Positions 1 to 4,601 of a stretch of DNA of 5,051 bases are shown in pieces. The DNA comes from an uncultured Desulfovibrio sp. (GTDB taxonomy: Bacteria; Desulfobacterota; Desulfovibrionia; Desulfovibrionales; Desulfovibrionaceae), in assembly GCA_947177085.1 (NCBI GenBank), contig CAMWTD010000167.1:1-5051 (forward strand), in the 5' to 3' direction. A model generated the notes under the pieces. It did no database searches, was not told where the DNA came from, and worked only from the letters and a program-made list of their open reading frames with translations. Within the stretch, counting starts at the first letter, position 1. Each line of letters begins with the position of its first letter. Both the position numbers and the translations under genes were made by a program.

Positions 1-129
1 GGTGAGGGTGGTCTTGCCCGCATCGATATGGGCGATGATGCCCAGGTTGCGGATGCGCCGGACGGCGCGAAGATCCGGGCTGTCGGGCTTTTGGGAGGAT
101 GCGGGGCGCGTGTCTGCGGCAGGGGGCAT
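1..129 (-). CDS. Elongation factor G-type translational GTPase, N-terminal 43 codons (partial)
   Basis: Only the first 43 residues are visible; the gene continues beyond base 1. Residues 26-43 read RIRNLGIIAHIDAGKTTL plus Thr. This is the start of the GTP-binding domain, with the G1 P-loop AHIDAGKT at residues 33-40. The Ile-Asp-Ala-Gly-Lys form fits EF-G and its relatives (EF-G2, TetM type) better than LepA or BipA, which have a His before Gly-Lys, or RF3, which has HPDAGKT. EF-G catalyses ribosome translocation, and with RRF it helps recycle ribosomes, in the cytoplasm. The roughly 25-residue polar, Pro/Ala/Ser-rich leader before the domain is longer than in the usual main EF-G. That leader, and the location outside an rpsL-rpsG-fusA-tuf cluster, suggest a second EF-G-like paralogue. 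The start is supported by GGAGG at 137-141 (minus strand), seven bases upstream of ATG. It is the last visible member of the argG operon. Confidence 0.8.
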   Translation of the reverse strand, partial: MPPAADTRPASSQKPDSPDLRAVRRIRNLGIIAHIDAGKTTLT

Positions 130-159
130 GGCGGGGCCTCCGTTGCGCCGTGGCGCGGT

Positions 160-1041
160 TCAGGATGCGTCGGGGGCGAAATCCCGGGAGGGCCAGGGGG
201 CAAATGCCTGTCGGGAAACAGTAAAAAATTCTGGCGTCAGCCCGGGATGCAGCCAGAAGCCCTCGCAGCCGGGGCCGAGCGTCAGGGGCGCATCCTGCGC
301 GGGCATGAGCGGTGCCCCTTCAGGGCGAAACACGGCGTCGGCAGGGCCACAAGCCGCAAGGGCTGCCGCAAGGGCCTCCTCGCCGCCGTGGGCGAAAGCG
401 AGAACCTTCCGGTCGATGCGCGCGCCAGCCTCCACACGCAGACGCGGGGGCCGGCGTTCCGAATAGCAGGGCAGGCCATGGGCGCGGCTGCGCTGCGCCA
501 TGTCGTCCTGCTCCCCGTCATGGAACCCCTCGTGGAGAAGAACCACGCGGCCGGGGGGGCCGGGTCGCGCGGCAAGCTCGTCAAGCAACGCGGTCACGCG
601 GCCCGGCGCGGGAGAAAAAATATCCTCCACGCCGCTGAGTTCGAGGCTGACAAGGGCTTGCTGCCGCGGGGCTCCCCCGGGGGAAAGGGCGGCCACATGT
701 GGCACGCCCGCCAGCAGGGCGGCGGCGCAGGCGGCGGTGAGCCGGGCCGCGGCGGCATAGGCCGGGGAAAGGATGAGGAGCGCCCAGGGCGCGGGAGCGC
801 GGGAAGATGCGCGCTGAAAGCCCAGGCGGCCGCTAGTTTCGGTTTCGTCACGGCGCGACGCGCTCTCGCCGAAGTGGAAATGGGCCAGCGCAAGCCCGGT
901 CTTGAGGGCCGCGCGAAAGCGCGACGCTGTTGCCTCATAGGCTGCCGCGACGGCGCTGTCCGCCACCCGGGCGGCCATGAGCCATTCGGGCCACGGCGGC
1001 GGCGCAGGGGCCGCGCCTTCATCCCGAGCGGCGCCGGCCAT
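160..1041 (-). CDS. Unassigned 293-aa protein, faintly histidinol-dehydrogenase-like, in the arginine operon
   Basis: I do not recognise a characterised family with confidence. The ATG at 1041 overlaps the argH stop as TGATG, and AGGCGGA lies six bases upstream, so translational coupling to argH is likely. The sequence is Ala- and Arg-rich, soluble-looking, and has no signal peptide. A hydrophobic stretch at residues 86-123 (PWALLILSPAYAAAARLTAA, then AGVPHVAALSPGG) is followed by ALVSLELSGVEDIFSPAPGR at 129-148. This spacing recalls the strand-helix-strand part of histidinol dehydrogenase, where an AGV turn and a later LAALDLAGVDEVY-type segment occur. Those proteins are over 400 residues. 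Here the protein is short and I cannot place the HisD catalytic Glu-His or the zinc ligands. The tail carries GPGCEGFWLHPGLTPEFF (257-273). A degenerate HisD/aldehyde-dehydrogenase-fold protein is the best guess, but function is unknown. The long in-frame extension upstream of 1041 lies in argH antiframe sequence and is not used. Confidence 0.7.
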   Translation of the reverse strand: MAGAARDEGAAPAPPPWPEWLMAARVADSAVAAAYEATASRFRAALKTGLALAHFHFGESASRRDETETSGRLGFQRASSRAPAPWALLILSPAYAAAARLTAACAAALLAGVPHVAALSPGGAPRQQALVSLELSGVEDIFSPAPGRVTALLDELAARPGPPGRVVLLHEGFHDGEQDDMAQRSRAHGLPCYSERRPPRLRVEAGARIDRKVLAFAHGGEEALAAALAACGPADAVFRPEGAPLMPAQDAPLTLGPGCEGFWLHPGLTPEFFTVSRQAFAPWPSRDFAPDAS

Positions 1042-2450
1042 CAGGTGTCCGCCTGTATGGAGACGGTCTCGAGCCAGCGGCGCAGGGCCTCCAACTGACG
1101 CCCAACGGAGCGCGGCCCGGTTCCCCCGGGTGTTTCCCGGCGCTCCACGGCGGCGGCGCACTGGAGCACCCTGTACACATCGTCGCCGATGCGCGGAGAG
1201 AGCGCCTGAAGTTCGGGCAGGGTCAGATCCTCGAGGCCCTTGTTTTCCCGCTCGGCCGCCGCCACGGCCTGCCCGGTGACGTGGTGCGCCTCCCGGAAGG
1301 GCACGCCCTGCGCCACGAGGTAGTCGGCAAGTTCCGTGGCGTTGAGGAAGCCCGCGGTGCATGCTTCGCGCATCCGCTCCGTGCGGAAGACAAGCTCGCC
1401 GAGCATGGCGGCCATGATGGAGAGGGAGGCCGACACCGTGGCATTGGCGTCCAGGAAGCCTTCCTTGTCTTCCTGCATGTCGCGGTTATAGGCCAGCGGC
1501 AAGCCTTTCATCACCGTGAGGAGGCCCATGAGCGCGCCATAGACGCGTCCCGTCTTGCCGCGCATGAGCTCCGCCACATCGGGGTTCTTTTTTTGCGGCA
1601 TGATGGACGAGCCCGTGGAAAAGGCGTCCGGCAGGCGCACGAAGCCGAAGGCCGGGTTCGCCCAGAGCACGATCTCCTCGCAAAGGCGCGAAAGGTGCAT
1701 CATGATGGTGGCGGCGTCAAACAGCGCCTCGAGCACGAAATCCCGGTCCGAAACCGCGTCCATGGAATTGGCGAGGATGCCCGCAAAGCCCACTTCGTCC
1801 GCCACAGCTTGCGGGTCCAGCGGGTAGGTGGTTCCCGCCAGGGCGGCCGCGCCCAGGGGGGAGACGCGCACACGCTTGAGTGTGTCGCCAAGCCGCCCGG
1901 CGTCACGCCGGAACATCCAGGCATAGGCGAGCAAATGCTGGGCGAGGCTCACGGGCTGCGCGGGCTGGAGATGGGTATAGCCGGGCAGTATGTCCTGCCG
2001 GTGCTCGGCGGCGCGGCGCACAAGCGCCTCGCAGAGGGCCACGAGTCCCTTGCGCCAGCCCTCCAGCGCGTCCGCCACGAAAAGGCGGAACGTGAGGGCG
2101 ACCTGGTCGTTGCGGCTGCGCCCGGTGTGGAGCTTCTTGCCCGCGTCGCCGATGAGCTCGGTGAGCCGGGCCTCGATATTCATGTGCACATCTTCCAGCG
2201 CGGGCTGCCAGGTGAAGGTCCCTGCGCGGATTTCTTCTCCCACCGCGTCCAGCCCCTCGATGATGCGGGCGGCCTCGTCCGCGGTGAGGACGCCCTGCCG
2301 CCCCAGCATCCGGGCATGGGCCTTGGAGGCACGGATGTCCTGTTCCCAGAGGGCGCGGTCATAGTGCTGCGAGTCCGTATAGGCTGCCACGGCTTCGGCC
2401 GGGCCAGCGCTGAAACGGCCGCCCCAGGTGCTGTTGGTGTGCGCCGGCAT
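1041..2450 (-). CDS. argH: Argininosuccinate lyase
   Basis: Cytoplasmic homotetrameric lyase that splits argininosuccinate into arginine and fumarate, the final step of arginine biosynthesis. The 469-residue product matches the usual length of about 460. It opens with the typical NSTWGGRFSAGP (residues 6-17). The substrate-binding HTGRSRNDQVALT is at 108-120, and GYTHLQPAQPVSLAQH at 157-172 contains the conserved His160. The fumarase/aspartase superfamily signature GSSIMPQKKNP at 280-290 includes the loop serines 281-282, one of which acts as catalytic acid/base in this family. KGLPLAYNRDMQEDKE at 315-330 is also conserved. The start at 2450 is chosen over an in-frame upstream extension because family homology begins there and the preceding frame is antisense-like Arg/Pro sequence. 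A G-rich Shine-Dalgarno (AGGGGGG, 2454-2460) overlaps the argG stop codon. The downstream gene overlaps the stop by one base. No key residue appears missing. Confidence 0.98.
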   Translation of the reverse strand: MPAHTNSTWGGRFSAGPAEAVAAYTDSQHYDRALWEQDIRASKAHARMLGRQGVLTADEAARIIEGLDAVGEEIRAGTFTWQPALEDVHMNIEARLTELIGDAGKKLHTGRSRNDQVALTFRLFVADALEGWRKGLVALCEALVRRAAEHRQDILPGYTHLQPAQPVSLAQHLLAYAWMFRRDAGRLGDTLKRVRVSPLGAAALAGTTYPLDPQAVADEVGFAGILANSMDAVSDRDFVLEALFDAATIMMHLSRLCEEIVLWANPAFGFVRLPDAFSTGSSIMPQKKNPDVAELMRGKTGRVYGALMGLLTVMKGLPLAYNRDMQEDKEGFLDANATVSASLSIMAAMLGELVFRTERMREACTAGFLNATELADYLVAQGVPFREAHHVTGQAVAAAERENKGLEDLTLPELQALSPRIGDDVYRVLQCAAAVERRETPGGTGPRSVGRQLEALRRWLETVSIQADT

Positions 2451-2453
2451 CGT

Positions 2454-2460
2454 CCCCCCT
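2454..2460 (-). promoter_or_regulatory. argH ribosome binding site overlapping the argG stop
   Basis: AGGGGGG on the minus strand sits three bases before the argH ATG and shares its first bases with the TAG stop of argG. This fixes the argH start and means a ribosome ending argG is already positioned on argH, as expected for coupled translation giving matched amounts of the two enzymes. Confidence 0.6.
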
Positions 2461-3664
2461 ATTTGCCCGCGCGGTCGCGCACGGCGGCGAAGAGGCCGAG
2501 GCGCAGGCCGTTGAGGCGGATGAAGCCCGCGGCATCCTTGTGGTCGTAATTGCCGCCCTCGAAGGTGGCGAGATCCTCGGAGAAGAGCGAGGTCGGCGAG
2601 GTGCGGGCCAGCGGCCACACGCCGCCCTTGTAGAGCTTGGCGCGCACGATGCCGGTGACGTTTTCCTGCGACTTGTCGAAAAAGGCCTGCATGGCCTCGC
2701 GCTCGGGCGAGAACCAATAGCCGTTGTAGACGGCGTGGGAGTAGGGCACGGCCAGCATGTCGCGAATGGCGAGCATTTCGCGGTCCATGCAGATGCCTTC
2801 GAGGTCGCGGTGGAGGGCGAAGAGCAGGGTTCCCGCCGGGTTTTCGTAGACGCCGCGGCACTTCATGCCCACATACCGGTTCTCCACCATGTCGTCGCGG
2901 CCGATGCCGTTGCGGCCGGCCATCTCGGCGAGGGTACGGATGATTTCATACGGCGAGAGGCGTTCGCCATTGACCGAGACCGGGTTGCCCTTTTCGAAAC
3001 CCACTTCGATGATTTCCGGCGTGTCCGGGGCCAGCTCCACGGGCACGCAGCGCTCGTGGCAGGATTCGTGCGGCGCGTTGCCCGGGTCTTCCAGCTCGCT
3101 GCCCTCGAAGCTCGTGTGCAGCATGTTGGCGTCCATGCTGTAGCGCTTCGCCCCCTTGGAAATGGGGATGCCGTGCTTTTCGGCAAAGGCGTTGAGCGCC
3201 GTGCGCGACATGAGGTCCCACTCGCGCCAGGGCGCGATGACCCTGATGTCCGGCGCGAGGGCCTTGGCGGCGAACTCGAAGCGCACCTGGTCATTGCCCT
3301 TGCCCGTGGCCCCGTGGGCAATGGCGTCCGCGCCCTCGGCGCGGGCCACCTCGATGAGCGCCTTGGTGATGCAGGGCCGGGCAATGGACGTGCCGAGCAT
3401 GTAGCGGTTTTCATAGCGCGCGGCGGCGCGGTTCATGGGGAAGATGAAGTCGCGCGCGAGCTCCTCCCGCAAGTCGAGCACATATGCCTTGGATGCGCCG
3501 GTGCGCAGGGCCTTTTCTTCCACGCCCGCAAGGTCTTCGGGCTGGCCGAGGTCCGCGGTGACGGTGATGACCTCGCAGCCATAGGTGACGATGAGCCATT
3601 TGAGGATGACGGAGGTATCCAGGCCCCCGGAATAGGCAAGAACGACTTTTTTGATGTCCGACAT
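2459..3664 (-). CDS. argG: Argininosuccinate synthase
   Basis: Cytoplasmic enzyme that condenses citrulline and aspartate with ATP (giving AMP and PPi) to argininosuccinate, the penultimate arginine step. The 401-residue product has the family's normal length of about 400. The N-type ATP pyrophosphatase P-loop AYSGGLDTSV is at residues 10-19. Family-typical blocks follow in order: ARYENRYMLGTSIARPCITK at 82-101; the GATGKGNDQVRFE motif at 118-130; the tract from about 165 to 185 (IPISKGAKRYSMDANM); and GRNGIGRDDMVENRYVGMK at 250-268. The protein ends with TFEGGNYDHKDAAGFIRLNG (367-386) and a short tail. The start at 3664 gives the canonical MSDIKKVVLAYSGG beginning and has AAGGGAG six bases upstream. 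An in-frame extension to 3751 adds unrelated Cys/Arg-rich residues and is rejected. It is the first gene of the operon, 8 nt from argH, and a candidate promoter lies just upstream. Confidence 0.98.
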   Translation of the reverse strand: MSDIKKVVLAYSGGLDTSVILKWLIVTYGCEVITVTADLGQPEDLAGVEEKALRTGASKAYVLDLREELARDFIFPMNRAAARYENRYMLGTSIARPCITKALIEVARAEGADAIAHGATGKGNDQVRFEFAAKALAPDIRVIAPWREWDLMSRTALNAFAEKHGIPISKGAKRYSMDANMLHTSFEGSELEDPGNAPHESCHERCVPVELAPDTPEIIEVGFEKGNPVSVNGERLSPYEIIRTLAEMAGRNGIGRDDMVENRYVGMKCRGVYENPAGTLLFALHRDLEGICMDREMLAIRDMLAVPYSHAVYNGYWFSPEREAMQAFFDKSQENVTGIVRAKLYKGGVWPLARTSPTSLFSEDLATFEGGNYDHKDAAGFIRLNGLRLGLFAAVRDRAGK

Positions 3665-3670
3665 GCTGCA

Positions 3671-3677
3671 CTCCCTT
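3671..3677 (-). promoter_or_regulatory. argG ribosome binding site
   Basis: AAGGGAG on the minus strand, six bases before ATG. It selects the 401-residue ArgG start over the longer in-frame possibility beginning at 3751. Confidence 0.7.
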
Positions 3678-3691
3678 TGCTTTGGCCTCGC

Positions 3692-3720
3692 AGTATCCTC
3701 CAAATCCCGCCGTGGCGCAA
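3692..3720 (-). promoter_or_regulatory. Candidate sigma70-type promoter for the argG operon
   Basis: On the minus strand, TTGCGC (3715-3720) is followed after exactly 17 bases by GATACT (3692-3697). The -10 matches TATAAT at four positions and the -35 matches TTGACA at three. The expected transcription start, near 3685, would give a leader of about 20 nt carrying the AAGGGAG site. Spacing and placement are good but the -35 is weak, so this is a suggestion only. No AT-rich ARG box of the enterobacterial ArgR type is visible nearby. Confidence 0.35.
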
Positions 3721-3725
3721 GCCCG

Positions 3726-3741
3726 GCTGCGCGGGCGCAGC
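3726..3741. repeat. GC-rich perfect palindromic arms just upstream of the argG -35
   Basis: GCTGCGC (3726-3732), two bases, then GCGCAGC (3735-3741) form a perfect 7-bp inverted repeat with a GG centre. It starts six bases beyond the candidate -35 hexamer of the argG promoter, a usual place for a regulator site. In so GC-rich a region a repeat of this size can arise by chance, so an operator role is unproven. Confidence 0.3.
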
Positions 3742-3836
3742 AAGGGCACAAGGGCGGCTTGAGCCGGAACGGGAAGTGGGATAAGGTCTAAAGAAGGCCC
3801 GGGAACAGCCGCGCGTGCTCCATTAGCGGACCCTTG

Positions 3837-3863
3837 GGGGCCTGGCATCCCGTGCCCCGTTTT
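3837..3863 (+). other. Leader hairpin with a short T run ahead of the thioredoxin gene
   Basis: GGGGC (3837-3841) pairs with GCCCC (3854-3858). An inner TGG/CCG pairing (3843-3845 with 3850-3852, one G-U) extends the stem across one mismatch, leaving a CATC loop. G then TTTT (3859-3863) follows. It has the shape of a weak intrinsic terminator, but no plus-strand gene lies upstream in this divergent spacer. A 5'-leader structure that limits expression of the thioredoxin gene is possible, as is chance folding of GC-rich DNA. Confidence 0.3.
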
Positions 3864-3876
3864 GGATGTTTTCCTC

Positions 3877-3882
3877 AGGAGG
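3877..3882 (+). promoter_or_regulatory. Strong ribosome binding site of the thioredoxin gene
   Basis: AGGAGG, continuing as AG, lies four bases before the ATG at 3887. This full-consensus site selects the 97-residue start over an in-frame ATG at 3866, which lies upstream of the site and would place the Shine-Dalgarno inside the coding region. Confidence 0.75.
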
Positions 3883-3886
3883 AGTT

Positions 3887-4180
3887 ATGACCTATTCAGC
3901 AGCCATCAACGAGGCCCCGGTCGTCCTGGTGGAGTTTTTTGCAACCTGGTGTCCCCATTGCCAGAAGATGATGCCCGTCGTGGACAAGGTGAAAGCGGCG
4001 CTCGGCCCGTCCACGCCTGTCCTCCAGCTCGATATTGACCAGAACACCGCCACGGCGCACGAGAATCGCGTGGACGGCGTGCCTACCTTCATTATCTACA
4101 AGAACGGCCAGGAAGTGTGGCGCTATAGCGGTGAAATCGACGGCAACGAGCTTCTGGCAAAGGTGCAGTCCTACCAGTAA
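3887..4180 (+). CDS. Thioredoxin-fold protein with atypical WCPHC active site
   Basis: A small cytoplasmic thiol-disulfide oxidoreductase of 97 residues, slightly shorter than the usual 105-110. VVLVEFFATWCPHCQKMMP (residues 12-30) places the redox pair at Cys22 and Cys25. The cis-Pro loop DGVPTF is at 63-68, with Pro66. IIYKNGQEVWRYSGEIDG (69-86) matches the last strands and helix approach of thioredoxins. Two departures from classical thioredoxin are seen. The CXXC centre is Pro-His, as in DsbA, rather than Gly-Pro. The buried Asp of the preceding strand (E. coli D26) is replaced by Glu16. In known proteins a CPHC centre makes the disulfide more oxidising. There is no signal peptide, so a DsbA-like periplasmic role is unlikely. 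From memory, Desulfovibrio vulgaris has a similar CPHC thioredoxin beside its classical one. No thioredoxin reductase is adjacent. The gene is divergent from argG, stands alone and is followed by a terminator. Confidence 0.92.
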   Translation: MTYSAAINEAPVVLVEFFATWCPHCQKMMPVVDKVKAALGPSTPVLQLDIDQNTATAHENRVDGVPTFIIYKNGQEVWRYSGEIDGNELLAKVQSYQ

Positions 4181-4213
4181 GGGAGCCGAGGACAGCCCGG
4201 CCCCAGCCTTTTG

Positions 4214-4264
4214 AAAACGCCATGACCGCCGGAAGCGCAAGGCTTTCGACGGTCATGGTTGTTT
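4214..4264. terminator. Probable bidirectional intrinsic terminator
   Basis: Arms 4220-4236 and 4242-4258 pair over 17 positions with only one C-A mismatch and one G-U pair, closing a 5-base loop GCAAG. TTGTTT follows on the plus strand and a short GTTTTC on the minus strand, with A-T pairing able to extend the stem. It lies 34 nt after the thioredoxin stop. It also lies just past the stop of a minus-strand open stretch ending at 4279, so it could end transcription from both sides. Confidence 0.75.
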
Positions 4265-4278
4265 AACGTCCCGGAATC

Positions 4279-4395
4279 TCATTCCATCGGCTTCAGCACG
4301 CCTGCCTGCACGCGGATGGCGGTGAAATTGGGGACGGAGTCTAGCGGTTCCTGGGTATCTGCCGGGGCAACGGACGCCCCCAAACAAGCAAGACA
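4279..4395 (-). pseudogene. Possible remnant: 3' end of a lost minus-strand gene
   Basis: An open frame of 38 codons runs to a TGA at 4279-4281 and is closed upstream by TAA at 4396-4398. Read from the stop backward the residues end in TAIRVQAGVLKPME, preceded by SVAPADTQEPLDSVPNF and a small hydrophobic stretch CLACLGA. There is no ATG in this frame. A second minus-strand frame (...AAPAKLNVLLV...) overlaps at about 4390, so one indel could join the two. The tail stops 15 bases before the bidirectional terminator, as a real gene would. I do not recognise the product. Decay after arrival of the neighbouring recombinase region is an inference; chance openness in GC-rich DNA is the alternative. 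Confidence 0.22.
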
Positions 4396-4398
4396 TTA

Positions 4399-4601
4399 AG
4401 CTTGGCCGGGGCGGCGTCGGTATTGTGGCTTGTGGGGGATATTAGATATTGATGAGTGAGCATGCACCTCTTTCTTATTTGTGGAAAATCTGCCTCACAC
4501 TCTGTCCCACCGATTTGATAAAATTTTTGAAAAAATTTTATGGCTCAACAAATCTGTGGGGCCGCTTTTACGACAATGGGCCGCCGAAGCCAGCGGGGAA
4601 C
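4399..4601. other. Non-coding spacer of lower GC between gene remnant and recombinase
   Basis: No convincing gene is seen here on either strand. It contains a tandem GATATT A GATATT G at 4438-4451 and the nested AT-rich inverted repeat at 4506-4560. Base composition falls visibly here compared with the arginine operon, which suggests the boundary of DNA acquired with the recombinase. A plus-strand frame beginning at 4452 lacks a close Shine-Dalgarno, and its second half lies antisense to the recombinase, so it is not called. Confidence 0.5.
4506..4560. repeat. Nested inverted repeat: AT-rich palindrome inside 12-bp flanking arms
   Basis: The core is ATAAAATTTTT (4518-4528), GA (4529-4530) and AAAAATTTTAT (4531-4541), a perfect 11-bp dyad around a 2-bp centre. 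It is directly preceded by CCCACCGATTTG (4506-4517). After seven bases, CAAATCTGTGGG (4549-4560) is the inverse of that sequence with one mismatch. The structure lies 41 bases past the recombinase stop. Two arms around a 2-bp core match the general layout of serine-recombinase crossover sites. A terminator or a protein-binding operator are alternatives. Confidence 0.7.

Noticed and set aside
28..1098. Long plus-strand open frame of 356 codons
   Set aside because: It is antisense to the orphan gene and the EF-G start, is Gly/Arg-rich with no recognisable motif, and arises from GC-rich codon bias of the real minus-strand genes.
1042..1362. 107-codon N-terminal extension of the orphan protein
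   Set aside because: It would lie out of frame within argH, is Arg/Gly-rich and lacks a good ribosome site. The ATG at the argH stop is far better placed.
1281..2549. Long plus-strand open frame of 422 codons
   Set aside because: It is fully antisense to argH (and the argG end), is rich in His/Arg/Gly/Ala, and has no family features. It is a mirror of the coding bias of argH.
2540..3784. Long plus-strand open frame of 414 codons
   Set aside because: It is antisense to argG, whose conserved blocks are unmistakable. The reading has no ordered motifs.
3843..3858. Possible sigma54 promoter (TGGC...GC) before the thioredoxin gene
   Set aside because: The distance between the GG and GC elements is 8 bases rather than the required 10, so the pattern does not fit.
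4364..4380. Short hairpin GGGGC / GCCCC with a 7-base loop
   Set aside because: Only five base pairs, no T tract, and it lies inside the possible gene remnant. It is expected by chance in GC-rich DNA.
3665..4601. tRNA, small RNA genes, CRISPR repeats or insertion-sequence ends in the intergenic parts
   Set aside because: I saw no cloverleaf-like arms with a CCA end, no regularly spaced repeats, and no terminal inverted repeats with target duplications.
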